From Phragmites australis (taxonomy: Eukaryota; Streptophyta; Magnoliopsida; Poales; Poaceae): DNA of 64,000 bases. The notes below the pieces were generated by a model. The model searched no databases. It was not told the origin of the DNA and saw nothing but the letters and a program-made list of their open reading frames with translations. The position numbers and the translations under genes are program-made. Positions 46,197 through 59,139 of this stretch are shown one piece after another. How positions within the stretch are numbered: position 1 is the first letter of the stretch; each line of letters begins with the position of its first letter. Location of the stretch: contig NC_084941.1 of the NCBI RefSeq assembly GCF_958298935.1, positions 19,070,001-19,134,000 on the forward strand, read 5' to 3'.

Positions 46197-49100
46197 TATA
46201 ACGGCCCAAAAATTGAATCTATAGATACAAGTATATATAAAATGTTTCTAATTTCAAATGTTTGATTTATCTTTGTTTGAATTTTGTTGAATATATTGCT
46301 TTATTTATAAGAAATACAAGGAATAGGGGATATAAAAGGAAAAAAGCAAAGAAGAAAAACATGTTGAAACCCTAGGCCGACATTTCATTCTCTCGGCCCG
46401 TTCCACCTCCCTCTCCTTTCTCTCTCCTGGTCTGATCGGCTAGCAGGCCAGCTGGCCTGGACTGCTCTCTCCTCTCTCCCTCCCTCGCCCTCTCACCATG
46501 CGCTCATGGGCGGGAGGTCATCTCGGCCCGTCATCTTGTGTCAGAGCGTAGCCCAGCTAGTTGGCCGCTATCATCTTCCTCCTCTCACCCTCCTCTATTC
46601 TTGTCTGGCAATAACACAACAACAGAAGGAACCATGTTGACCAGCACGTAACCAAATTGGACGTCGCCTAGAGATCACCAAAATGCGTCCACCTAAGCAT
46701 CGTAAAGCTATAGCATGTGCCATTTTCTGCATAGCTCGATTCAAACTCAAAATAGAGAACTAGGTCAACCCACGATCAAGATAATCCAATTCAAATTGAG
46801 CCAAATTCGAGCAAGGGATCTTCAGGAAGGTTCTTAGACAGATTGACATGCCTCGTGCGAAGATTTGCCCAACTTATCCATAGCTGAGATTGTTTAAAAT
46901 AGGAAGATTGAGTTCAGATGGAATCCACCACCACGAACCCTAATCCGACTTGGCTACGATCCCCTGCCCTTCCCAACTATAAATAGTGACCCCTAGAGCC
47001 TCCCCTTGATATCCCACATCTTTCGCCCAAGTTCCCAAGGGCCAAGGTGGATTAGCTAGTGAGACCCCATCCTCGATGAGCTCCAAAGGGTTCCACCACT
47101 GCTCACCATTGCCAGCCTTCTCTGAGCCTCACCGACGATGACATGTAGGCTATGTAAGATCATGATGCTTTTCCGCCACTCGTCGTCGAGATCCACTCAT
47201 GTGAACCCACTTCTGACGAGTTTTATGGCCACACGCCACTAGCCAGAGCCACTACCGTCAGGCGTCGGAGATGAGCGTGATCACGCCGTGGTCATTCCAT
47301 CTGAAGTCAGCGATCACGATTAGAAGATTGGATACCCCTTCGATGCATTAAACCCTAGTAGTTAGTTGGATCTGTCCTATGTAGCCAAGATTAGAAGTAG
47401 GATAACATTTCAATTAGATCTAATCTTAGCTGTTCATTTTGAGATCAACGATTTTGATTTAATGAACCGATCGCCTAGTCAGCTGTCTACGCTAGCATCT
47501 ACTTCAACAGCCATGCAAGCGCCACCTCAGCAATGAATCCTAATTGGTAGCCATGTGTTAGTACAATTAGCAGCCCCTTCAGTTTTTCTTTTCCTTTTTA
47601 ATTTGTTTTCTATTGCTCACATCATAAATAGTATAATGATGCAATAAATATATTTTTTAGTATAAAAATAATTCTAATAATTAGGATTAATTTGATAATT
47701 ATTTTACGTAATTAATAATTTTTTAATAAATATGTTAATGATTTTTATAGTTAAATAGTTCCAATAAATTCTGAAAAATCCTAAAAATCCTAGGAAATCA
47801 TAGAGTACTTCATAAAATTCTATAAAAATTCCTAATCACTTAATTTCACTTGTATTTAATCTTTTTGTCCTGTTTTAATCTTCCAAAAGCCATAACTTGT
47901 TAACTGTTGCTCCGATTTGATCGGTTCTTTAGCCAATAATTTCCAGAAAAACCTAATCTGTTGAGTGATGTTGATTGTTGTGTGCTATTTGATTCTTTTT
48001 TCTTGATGTTTATTTGTTATCTTTCCTCTTATGTTCACAAGTAGACACCAACGTTTCGGAGGAGCAATAAGGGTTGCGAACTCCACTAAAGATCCAACTG
48101 AGTATTGTGAAGCCAAGTTGTGTCTTTGACCATATTGATCCTAATTTTTCAAATGTTTTTTTACAAACATGCATGCTAATACTATTGCCAGGAATCCAAA
48201 GTTAGGCTTTACCCTAGTTTCCTTTAACATCCTTATCGCCATAGTTATGGTTTTGGTTTTGGTTTTGGAAGTGTAGATCATGCTTAGCCTTGCTTTAGGA
48301 TGGTGATAATGATAATTATTTAACTACACAACCTAATAGCCTTATGCAACTATGATAAAAGATGATGGTATAATTTTGATATCAATATGGAATTAGGATT
48401 TGAGAAAATAGTTTGGATGAGACTGGTACATGTTGTACGATTTGGTTTGTAATACTCTCGCTAAAATCTAAGGGCTGGTTCACGGAGAGATCATTCCGAG
48501 TTAACAGTACAACCACAAGCCTGGTATGGGACATGCTTAGCTGATTAATTTGCTTTACTCTCAGCATGGTGTAGACCAAAGTGGTACATAATGGAATGAT
48601 GTACTTTCTAGGATATGTAAGGTGCAAGAGGGGGCTTCCATTGTTGAGATATATTTACGCGGCAGTGAAACCTTAGCATGTATGCATATGTTGACAAGGG
48701 ATTTGTAAAGGCTTTGTAGTGATTTTCTAGCCGCACACCTCGGAAGTGTGTAAGTGTTTAATTGACATGGGCAAAACAGGTAATCATGACTTGTGGTAAA
48801 GTGTACAACCTTTGCAGAGTGTAAACTGAATATTTAGTCGTGCTCATGGTCACGAGTGACAAGGAACCATCACATGATTAGAACTTGATGGTATTGTTGG
48901 TTTGGTCATCACGGTGGTGGGAACTGTAATTCAGGTGTTGGTAATAGTCAACCATGGTGATGAGAACCATAGTTGAGGTGTTGGAAAGTTGGTTAAGTCA
49001 AGATAGTTGGAAATCTTGAGGTTAACTGTTTATTTACTATTATTCACCTAATTATTTACTTGCTTTTAACTATTTGTAAAGTAAATGTTGTTTTATGCAA

Positions 49101-49461
49101 AAGAGCCATTATTGTCATATTACTTTTCAAGCCTTTATATGCATATTTTCTCCACAACTTGCAGAGTAAAACATGTGCTTACACTTGTTATAACCAAATA
49201 AATCAATTGGAGAAGTTGTTGAGGAGTATATGGAAGATGGAGGTTCAACGTCGGTTTGCTTGTGGAGTCATCATGAAGTACAAAGTTTGCGTAGATCCAG
49301 TGCAGTTTTATTAGTTTCTTCGACCCTCAAAAGTCACTTTTATAAGATGATTTAAGTACGATTAAGCTAGAAATTGTAATGATTATCATCAATGAAGTTA
49401 CTATATGTTATGATTGATTCCTGAGCTCAGCACATAAATGAGATTGGTCAGTTTCTTGAAT
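46197..49461 (+). mobile_element. Probable Del/Tekay-like solo LTR, 3.3 kb
   Basis: It begins TATAACGGCCCAAAAATTG (Del-type LTRs begin TGTAACGGCCC). It has a TATA box CTATAAATAG at 46977-46986 with a GC-rich block upstream, and a 3' half with the phrase GTGTACAACCTTTGCAGAGT that I associate with Tekay LTRs. TGCTC flanks it on both sides (46192-46196 and 49462-49466). Removing it rejoins the two copia gag halves. There is no internal domain, so it is a solo LTR left by recombination. The 3' end lacks the expected TTACA. Confidence 0.65.
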
Positions 49462-49466
49462 TGCTC

Positions 49467-49870
49467 TCGACACGCTCTTTGAGTGATGTCCAAAAAATAT
49501 GTGGATCCTCTTCCATCAGATATTCATTTTTGAGATCTGGATGGATGTGTTGCCATATGAAATATAAAGTAACATATATGAGTTTTTCAGAGACCTCTGG
49601 GGCTTCAGGTTAAGATTCATTTATTGTTGCAATAAAATCTCAACCTCTAGATGATAAATTAACTGATATTTACGTCCATAGTCCAAGTTAGATAGTTGTT
49701 CCAACATAATGCGATTTCATTAAACTCTTTGTTGCAAATATGATCCATGTACTACTTGAAATAACCATGCATTCAATTAATTTACTATGACAGTAAATTA
49801 AATAGCATGAAAATGTTATAATTGTGCAAAATTTTAATTCAAGATGATTCTTGAATATAGATGTAGTCAT
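49467..49870 (-). pseudogene. N-terminal gag of the copia element
   Basis: The minus strand reads HPDLKNEYLMEEDP in one frame and FWTSLKERVE near 49500-49470. This is the classic copia gag run-in that should be followed by YDxQK..ILP, which resumes at 46192 on the far side of the inserted LTR. Confidence 0.7.
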
Positions 49871-49906
49871 ATATGAAGAATATGCAATAAAGTCGTTGCT
49901 AATGTT

Positions 49907-50560
49907 TAGGACTCCATTCCTTAGGGAATAGGTGATTTAATAATCATTACAAAAAATATAGACTATGTGCTATAAATTTTTTCTTATACACGTTGAAGGT
50001 AGTCACCATGTTGATATGTAACATGATGTAGACCACATAGTAGTGAGCGAGAAGCTCACTACTATGAGCATGCGCTCACTACTATGAGCATGAACTTCGT
50101 CTTGTAAGGATGGGTGATACTACATTCATATTTAATGCTATAGTATCCACTGCCTTGTGTTTTATTAATATTATAGAAGATATTTATCAAAAATATTTTA
50201 CACTGACTTCTGCTATTTATTTAAGCAAAGTGTGAATAAAAATATGTCAAGAGTGACATTGGATGTAGACCGTCTATATAGGACATTCTATAAATTCACA
50301 CCTAATATCATGGACTCCACTTCTGAGGAAGTAGGTGTCCTACAGTCACTGCCTAAGACATACGCTCTGTACTGTTAAATATTGGATAAATACTATGAAG
50401 GTAATCACAATATTAATATGGTGTAGACCTCGTAGTGGTGGGCAAGAAAACTCGCTAATATGAACCTGGACTCCATCCAATTAAGGTGGGCAACACTACT
50501 GTCAATAATTAGTGAACCACCAATCTTATAAATTTGTAGAATAGAAGGGGATGCCTTGAG
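49907..50560 (-). repeat. Degenerate 402-bp direct repeat in the copia leader
   Basis: GGACTCCA(TTC/CTT)C at 49909 and 50311 opens two copies. Both contain GAAGGTA.TCAC (49995, 50397) and TGTAGACC.C.TAGT.GTG, followed by CACTACTATGAGC or its variant. Inside the first copy a 20-bp unit, CTCACTACTATGAGCATG, is itself tandemly repeated at 50053-50094. Confidence 0.65.
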
Positions 50561-50574
50561 TAGATAAATAAAAA

Positions 50575-51011
50575 AACAGACAGGAGCTTTTGGATAGCTT
50601 TAAGACTCTCTAAGGATAATAACCATCTTGTTTGACTTGTATTGATATGAGCCTGTTACAAGGGGGTGCGTGGCTAGTCTAGATGGATCTAAACCTAGTC
50701 GGTGACTTCCTTACTCAACTTATGGCATCTTCTGGCTTGTGCGACTTTTTCAAACACGTTGGCTCTCGATGGCTCATAATGGCTTGTCCTCTGTAGGGGC
50801 CCCAGGCTCCGTATATATAGGGGGCGTCGTACATTCTCTGAAGTCTTTCTTCCTAATTTTTGAGATAAACTTCCCTATTTACAGGATACCTTGAGTGCCT
50901 ACGGGTAGTTTCCTATCATCTAGGGATCTTTTTTCTAGAGATAAAGATATGCATCGAGAATTACAAGGAACCCTGTGCCCGGATATGGTTATTATCCAAT
51001 AGTCATCATCA
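50575..51011 (-). repeat. 3' LTR of the second Tat-like element
   Basis: It starts TGATGATGACTATTGG at 51011, directly after the purine-rich GGTAGGGGCT. The minus-strand TATA box is CTATATATAC near 50812. The lower boundary is uncertain (50575-50640) because no partner LTR is present. Confidence 0.5.
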
Positions 51012-51591
51012 AGCCCCTACCAGTACGTGAAATGAGGCTTCAACGGGTCAAGTACTTGGTTAGCAAAGATAAATGTTTTGTCCAACCGCATCAACAAGTA
51101 AGGCTTGGGTTTCCGATTAGGATGGTGCATCAAATCAGGTTCTTTGAGTTATTAGATCATCTACTCGGGGTTCTGAACAACTTTGAGTTCTCAGGCAAGT
51201 CCTCAAGAAGTTGTCTCAACTGGGTAGGTTTTCTAATTAGCCTGAAAGTATCATCCTGTCCTTTCAAAAGTACAGGGGAGATAAGACTTATCGTTGTTCA
51301 GGCTCGAAAGTTGAACCATCGCAACGAAAGTTTCGTGTGGTGGTGAACAGATTCTCTGCCATGTGTACGGCAAAACTATCATTCCGTCTTCTCAACTACC
51401 CCACATGCTCTTGAAAACACGATAGGTAAACGACTGCACCGGTTGATTGCCTCTTTTTTTGTCCGCATGAACCAGACGAAAAGACACAGCCTCTAAGATC
51501 GAGCGTCACTTGGGCGTTTGTGATCCATTATGTGGTTGTGCCTAGAATTAATGCTTGAGAGGCGAAGCGATATCTTCTCCTAACCCGTTTG

Positions 51592-51604
51592 CCTATAAAA
51601 AGCC
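51592..51604 (+). promoter_or_regulatory. TATA box of the antisense gene
   Basis: GCCTATAAAAAGCCC lies about 50 bp before the ATG at 51647, on the strand opposite to pol. Confidence 0.55.
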
Positions 51605-51646
51605 CTTAGCTGCTAAAGCTTGGCTGCACCAAACCTGAGTCCGATC

Positions 51647-52249
51647 ATGGAACCTCATCCTTCACCAGAATACACACCCTCTTCTCTAAAATATTACCCT
51701 TCTTGCACCGAGTACTCTCCCCTCACTCCTCCGTCGTCTCCCATCGAATTTAGTTTGGTGGTGGAGGTTTTCGACATATCCCCCGACGAGGAGGTTGAAG
51801 AGGAGGCGGTGACCCGCGACGTCCCTATTAAAGACGACAAGGCCCCAGCATCCTCAGGGGTGTCCCAAGCCCAAGATGAGGTGAACTAGGATCTCTTGGA
51901 GGCAGAAATACTAGGAGAAGCAGTGGCTGAGGTGGAGGAAGAGGAAGCGTCTGACAGTGTCTTCGTTAAAGATAGTAAGGCATCGACCGCTTCATCCCCT
52001 TCCTCCTTGGGTGATGCTGGTGAAGCCGGCAGGAGGGAGCAGCCAAGGGAGTGGCACTGACAAGCTTGGGGAGGAGCCAATGACTCTCCCAAACACGTCG
52101 TCATCGAATATGTCAATGGTCGGGTAGTGACACTGGCAAGTTCAGCAGGGAGCGAGGGCATCGTCGATGACCTCATCCTCTCTGTCAGTTTCAGCGGATG
52201 GAGAGAGTTAGGGAAGTCTCTCATTCCTCTTGTTGCACAACATCGGTGA
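51647..52249 (+). pseudogene. Antisense accessory gene of the second Tat-like element
   Basis: From the ATG at 51647 a Pro/Ser-rich then acidic protein is read (MEPHPSPEYTPSSLKYYPSC, then DISPDEEVEEEAV), up to a TAG at 51887-51889. The same frame continues with similar acidic sequence (EAEILGEAVAEVEEEEASDS), has another stop near 52058, and goes on through HVVIEYVNGRVVTLA to about 52249. An AT-rich tail with AAATGAAATAATCC follows at 52352. The product family is unknown to me. The low-complexity acidic N-terminus recalls accessory proteins antisense to pol in Tat-lineage elements. It is disabled by in-frame stops. Confidence 0.5.
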
Positions 52250-52369
52250 TTGGAGAGAGTCAAGGAAGTCTCTCCAACATTGAGTAGATCTTTAAGACTT
52301 CTTGTAATCCTCTTTTCCTTAGCTTATCTGTAAAAGAGCTCAAAATCTTGTTAAATGAAATAATCCTAT

Positions 52370-53175
52370 TTCTACTGTAATGCCTGTGTATGACTATGAA
52401 TCATCTCGTGAATACAAGGAATATGTTCAAACAAGTGTTTGGCCTTTGTTCCTTCTGAGTGGAATTCCTTGTCTTGATGTTCATCACGTATACCTTAGGT
52501 CAGGCTTTGAGCGAAAAGCATCTTATCTTTGTAGTCTGAGTATACCTGAAGTCCTCGACTGGTTATCGGGGAACGATTCCTTGATGGGTAGTCTAGAATC
52601 CTAAGTGCGTGTATGGGCGTAAGTACCTGAATTGTGGCATATCTCAGATCTTGAAGGTATTCGATCGAAACAGGTAAAAAGGCATATATTGATTTGGGTA
52701 ATATGACAACTAATATTACAAAAAATATTCTACGTACTTACACATAGAACTTATGAAGTGGTCAATATTCTAAGAATTTTTTAGAACTTGACCATCCTCC
52801 ATAACTAACCTATATGACCTAGGTCAGTTAGACTTGACCGCCCTATAAGGACCTTCCCACTTCGGAGATAGCTTGTTGCTATTTTTTTTGGCTTTGGAAG
52901 AGTCATAGAACCAGATCTCTGAGTTCAAAGGATCTTTTGCTGATGTTCTGGTTGTGGTAGCACCAGAGGGCTTGTTGGTACAACGCTGATATTATCAACA
53001 CTTGTGTCCTTTTCTCTTCGAGAACATTAAGGTCATCATGTCTTATCAAAATTTCATCCTTGTCTGTCTACAGTTCGACTCGGTGATATTTGATCTTTAG
53101 TTCACAGGATAGCATTGCTTTGGCCCCATATACTAGGAAGAGAGGCGTTTCACATGTTGCTCTGTTGGATGTCGT
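52370..53175 (-). other. Non-coding interior between integrase and the antisense gene
   Basis: Contains decayed minus-strand sequence that probably belonged to the integrase C-terminus (52800-53170), then non-coding DNA. No separate gene is supported. Confidence 0.35.
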
Positions 53176-54002
53176 TCAGAGTGCCCAAAGCACATTAGGC
53201 AATTCGGAAGCCCAGATTTTAGTGTAGGTAGATAAGCGGTTGAAGACATGAGTCTTTATTCCTTGAAGTACCAGACCGTTTGCCCACTCGACCTGTCCAT
53301 TACTTTGTGGAGGAGCCACAGATTCAAAGCAGACTTTAGTGCCTAGTCCTTTGCAGTAATCGATGAATGTCGTGCTGGGGAACTGAGTGCCATTGTTGGT
53401 GATGATCCTACTTAGGACATCAAACCTTGCCATGATGTTGTTCATGATAAACTTCTTGGTAGCTGCTGAAGTGATTTTACCAACCAGCTCAGCTTCAATC
53501 CACTTGGTGAAGGTGTCAATTGCGACGAATAGGAACTTGAAGCCCCCATACGCTACTGGGAAGGGTCCCAGATTATTCAGCCCCCAGGTTATGAATTTCC
53601 ATGACAAGAGGATCATTTGTAGGGTTTGAGCAGGTTGATGTACTCATATGATGTGAAATTGATAGCTGATACACTTTTTACCAAGTCGCTTGCATCACGG
53701 AGCGCCGTAGGCCAATAAAATTCTTGTCTCAATGCCTTCCCGACCATGGTTCAGAAAGAAGCGTGAGCTCCACACACCCATCTATGGATTTCTTTGAGTA
53801 ATTCTCTACCCTTCTTTTGAGAGATGTATTTCATGAGTACTCCATGAGCACTTCTTTGATAGAGAGTGCAGTCCACCAAGGTATACATCCTGGATCGATA
53901 GAAAATTTGCTCGGTTAGTGCATCGTCTTCATGCACAACTCGATCTTGAAGGTACTTGCAGATTAGGTCCCTCCATGAAATTTCACTTCTGAGATGAGCC
54001 AC
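53176..54002 (-). pseudogene. Integrase of the second Tat-like element
   Basis: The zinc-binding region (MYTLVDCTLYQRSAHGVLMK, 54002-53751) is followed by the core (FKFLFVAIDTFTKWIEAELV, 53616-53176). The catalytic triad is D (AIDTFTKW), then N instead of D (IITNNGTQF, family norm ITDNGTQF), then E in NGQVEWANG. A stop before the core and the Asp-to-Asn change make it inactive. Confidence 0.85.
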
Positions 54003-54899
54003 GAGTTCCCCTACGACTCCTTTTGGGGCGTCGATCCCTAACGAGCCCCCAAGCTAGTTATAGGTCTCGTAGACCACCACTCTTTTGGCTGTGTCATCTG
54101 ATGATTTCACAGACTGATTTGAGAGTTTCTTTATGAAAATCCCAGTTTGTCTTGGAGATCATAAGGATGCTAGGCGGGCAAGATTATCGATGGGACATTT
54201 ATCCTTCCTTGGGATATACTTGACCTCAAGTCTGACGAATTTCTTTTCCAGCTTCCTCACCTCCCCAAGGTAGTCCGTCATGGTCTTATTCGAGGTTTGA
54301 TACTTCTTGCTAACTTACTTCACCACTAACTGTGAATCCCCTTTCACGACTAAGCGGCGGATACCAAGAGCAGATGCTACTCAGAGTCCGACGAGCGGAC
54401 CCTTATATTTGGTTATGTCATTCATGGCTGGGAATCATCCTGGGGTTGATAGAGTTCTTTCCATTCGACCATGAAGTTGACAAGTACTTGCAACTTGATT
54501 GCTGTTCGAGGCACGAAGCAAACATTAAATTCCCCGAGGTCAATGGACCACTTGGCGATTTGGCCGATTGCATCTTTATTGTGCAAAATCTTGCTGAGTG
54601 GGAATATTGATAGTACAATGATCTTGTGAGCCTAGAAATAATATTGTAGCTTGCGAGAGGCCATTAGCACATCATACAATAGCTTATGCACTTATAGGTA
54701 GTGCTCTTTGGGACCGTGAAGTACTTCGTTGATGTAGTACACCGGTCACTGGCTTTTCTCTCATTTGTCTGCACTTCTCTTTCCAACTCCAATACCCCAC
54801 TCATAGCACGTGGTCCGGTCGTGATGTATAGGAGAAGATCTTCATTTCGGTTTGGAGTGTTAGCACGGGGGGGGGGGGGGAGAAAGATACCTCTTCAGA

Positions 54900-55800
54900 T
54901 TCTTAAATGCCTCATCTGCCTCTTTTGTCCATTCAAACTTGTCATGCTATCATAGCAGCTTGAAGGGAAGTCCTCGATCTTTGAGTTGGGAAATAAAATG
55001 GCTAAGGGCCGTCGTGCACTTGATTAGTCTCTGAACTTCTCACACTAACCTGAGGGGTTACATCTCTTCAATTGCTTTGATCTTCTTGGGATTGACTTCG
55101 ATCCCTCGATATGACACCAGGTAACTGAGTAGCTTCCCTGCATCGACTCCAAACACGCACTTTTCTAGGTTCAGCATGACTCAATTCTTGCGTAAGTTGT
55201 TGAATGTCTTTTGTAGGTCAGAGATGAGATCTTCCATCTTTTTGGTTTTGACAACCAGATCATCGGTGTAGGCCTTGACACTCCAACCAATCTAGTCATG
55301 GAGCATTATTTGCATTACTCATTGGTATGTGGCACCGTCATTCTTTAGTCCAAAGGGCATCTTTACATAGCAATAGACACCAAACGGATGGATGAAGGGG
55401 GTTTTCTCCTTATCTTCTAGATGCATGCTAATCTGGTGATAATCGGAGTAGGCATCGAGAAGGCTTAGGTAGTCATAGCCAGAGGTGGAGTCAACTATCT
55501 GATCTATTCGTGGTAGAGGGAAAGCGTGCATAGGGCATGTTTTGTTGAGATCGGTGAAGTTAACACACATTCGCCACTTAACATTTGATTTTATTTTTTT
55601 TACCATGACAGGGTTGGAGAGACATTCGGGATGATCCACCTCTCTGACGAATCCTGCATTGTTGAGCCTTGTGATTTCCTCTTTGATTGCTTCCTTCTGG
55701 TCAGACGTGAACTGAAAGAGTTTCTCCTTGACCAGCTTTACATTAGGCTGGATAGCTAATTTATGCTCAATCACCTCCCTGGGGATACCAGACATATCAG
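54900..55800 (-). pseudogene. Reverse transcriptase of the second Tat-like element
   Basis: An open piece of 158 codons (55795-55319) covers MSGIPREVIEHKLAIQPNVK, KWRMCVNFTDLNKTCPMHAF, PRIDQIVDSTSGYDYLSLLD and YCYVKMPFGLKNDGATYQ. After a stop the catalytic segment reads AYTDDLVVKTK (YVDD changed to YTDD), then LNLEKCVFGVDAGKLLSYLV and ALSHFISQLKDRGLP further on. The RNase H part (54660-54050) is more decayed. Confidence 0.88.
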
Positions 55801-55990
55801 ATGGTTGCTATGCGAACACATTGGCGTTTTCCTAGATGAAGTGATGAGCTTGAGTTTCTATTTGAGATCTAGGTTCAGGCCGATCCAAACGGACTTGGAG
55901 GGCTCCGCCTGGTCCTAAAGAATTGCTTTGACTTCACCGTGGGACTTCACAACCACCTTAGGTCTCGAGTTTTTGTCTCCTTGTCGGGCT

Positions 55991-56406
55991 GATGCTGCAT
56001 GGCCATGTTTAGACTTTGTTTATCGCAATGTAGGCCTGCTTTTACGAGAGCGAATTGGACTGGTTGCGAGGCAAAGGCAACTAGGCCATGAGCAGGTCCA
56101 ATGCACTTTTATGGATTGGGCTGTTTGATTTAATTCCACATATTCAAACAAATTTATTCACTGTCCAATTAAAATTATTGATTTTTAAAAACCCAAAAAT
56201 ATACTTTGTACGTTCAAAAGCATGTGTAAATTATTTTAGGGCTTTATTTTGTTTTCATGTTCTTCAGATGTTTTTAATGCAACTGCAAACATGAAATGCA
56301 TTTTGAATTTCACAAAAATGTTCAAATAAACTCTCATACATTCCAAAACTCCAATATTTCCAAGTTCATGTATTTAATTGGGAAGTAAAAAATTTGAGCT
56401 GTTACA
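55991..56406. mobile_element. Possible LTR terminal fragment
   Basis: AT-rich sequence ending TTTGAGCTGTTACA at 56406, like the TTACA ends of Del-type LTRs. It begins at the break of the Tat-like pol. There is no other copy in the window. Confidence 0.25.
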
Positions 56407-57117
56407 AGAACATCCCGAGAAAATGCTACTGCAAATGATACTGACAACGATATGTTGGGCCTGAAATAAATTTAAGTTTGCTCAACTTTTTATGTTTCCT
56501 GGAAAGCTCAGCTGAGTATGATACATGGAACCCATTGGTAAGTGTTGCATAGTGTTAAGTTGATCCCATGCTTAATCTAATCACCATCTTAATGAAATAA
56601 TTTGAGAACTGAGTAATAGCTCAGTTGGTAAAGTCTCTAGTTAAGAAACCACCCACCAGGCTTGATCCCAGGTGCTCAAAGATCATATTAGTACCTTACT
56701 AAATGATTCGGTACTCCACCCCTAGACAAAATATGGATGACGGTTTTCTCATGTGGTTGTGATTTTTTAATAAAATAGTTGGTCCGCTATTTTATTGTTT
56801 AGAGAAGTAGCTGGGATTAAAGCAAATCTACTAAAACTGTAGCGACAGTTCAGATAATCCTGCACAATGTGATCATTGATCACTGATCTGTTCATAAACT
56901 AGAAACCATTACTAGAGAATTATTATTACTGCGAATCTTCTTAAAACATAAAACCATGTAAGAGCTTCATATTACACGCACAAACCTAGCATACAAATAC
57001 GTGCCTTTAGACAAACAAGTGCAAGAAATAGACCCCACAAACACATGCATGACTGAAATTTTGAATTTTTTTTTAGATAAAGGACTGAAATTTTGATATC
57101 CAGTCGATCATCACTCC
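56407..57117. other. Intergenic region downstream of the peroxidase gene
   Basis: Mostly AT-rich, with the tRNA-like segment at 56610-56690. The 3' UTR of the peroxidase probably lies in 56900-57117. Confidence 0.4.
56610..56690 (+). repeat. tRNA-derived SINE-like fragment
   Basis: AATAGCTCAGTTGGTAAAG is a near-perfect tRNA A box context, and GGCTTGATCCCAGGTG, about 45 bp downstream, is a degenerate B box. The acceptor arms do not pair, so I read it as SINE-derived and not as a tRNA gene. Confidence 0.4.
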
Positions 57118-58587
<1,470 letters not shown>

Positions 58588-58603
58588 GTCTTACTCAGTT
58601 ACT

Positions 58604-58692
58604 CTCTCCACACTATCTTAGGCTTCCAGCTCTTGATCTCCACACTATCTTGGGCTTGCACAGTCCATGGCCTCTTGCAGTGTTCTTATAGG
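58604..58692 (-). promoter_or_regulatory. Core promoter and 5' leader of the peroxidase gene
   Basis: On the minus strand a TATA box, CGCCTATAAGAACA, lies at 58692-58682, about 100 bp before the ATG. In the leader the 15-mer AAGATAGTGTGGAGA is present twice (near 58655 and 58620) as a short direct repeat. Confidence 0.55.
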
Positions 58693-59139
58693 CGATTAAA
58701 GTCATCGATCGGCCAATATACTGCCTCCGGTAGGCCAAGTCGGCTCTATAGTGGGCGGCTGCACATTCACTGATCTCCTTCTGTTAGAAAGTTTTTTAAA
58801 CAAAGATCGCACTGCACATTCGGAAGATGGCAATTGGAGTATTGGCACGGCCACCTTTGCTCTGCTTTGTGCTATGCAATGGTGAAGTCACTAGTGTAAT
58901 GGATCTGCAGTGCTGCACTCAGCATGCTTGCAAGAGCTTTTTGTCTCTAAGTCCAAAGTGGTAGTGGAGATCCAACCAAAGAGGAAACGGTAATGTAATG
59001 CACGCACTTTCGTGTGGGACTTGGATTTTGGAGATGTCTGCAAAGGATGAGATGATAGGCTGATGCATTTTTCAATCAAGTATCGGCAGTAGTGGCATGA
59101 TTGGATTGTGGTAAAATTAACCTGGCCTCTGCAAAGTTT
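58693..59139. other. Upstream region of the peroxidase gene
   Basis: Unique-looking intergenic sequence. No further coding or repeat feature is recognised between the TATA box and the 751-bp tandem repeat. Confidence 0.35.

Larger units (their letters stand above)
42282..50560 (-). mobile_element. Decayed Ty1/copia element, interrupted by a solo LTR
   Basis: In minus orientation a repeated leader (about 50560-49907), gag (49870-49467 then 46192-45590), the remaining pol, reverse transcriptase (about 43900-43500), RNase H (about 43114-42911) and a 3' LTR (42479-42282) follow in copia order. No open frame of more than about 100 codons survives. No 5' LTR or PBS is found. The 3' LTR abuts the 3' UTR of the ABC transporter gene. 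Confidence 0.82.
50575..55990 (-). mobile_element. Tat-like Ty3/gypsy fragment with an antisense gene
   Basis: In minus orientation reverse transcriptase (55800-54900), RNase H (54660-54050), integrase (54002-53176), a long 3' interior and a 3' LTR (51011 to about 50575) are recognisable. Gag and most of protease are missing beyond about 55990. The 3' interior carries a plus-strand gene with its own TATA box (51592), the arrangement seen in Tat-lineage elements. Confidence 0.82.

Noticed and set aside
54867..54882. G homopolymer as a special structure
   Set aside because: Homopolymer runs here, at about 17971 and at about 61691 are length-variable and may be sequencing-prone; there is no sign of a G-quadruplex pattern with several tracts.
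56610..56690. A tRNA gene
   Set aside because: A and B box-like motifs are present, but the acceptor and anticodon stems do not form; it is more likely SINE-derived.
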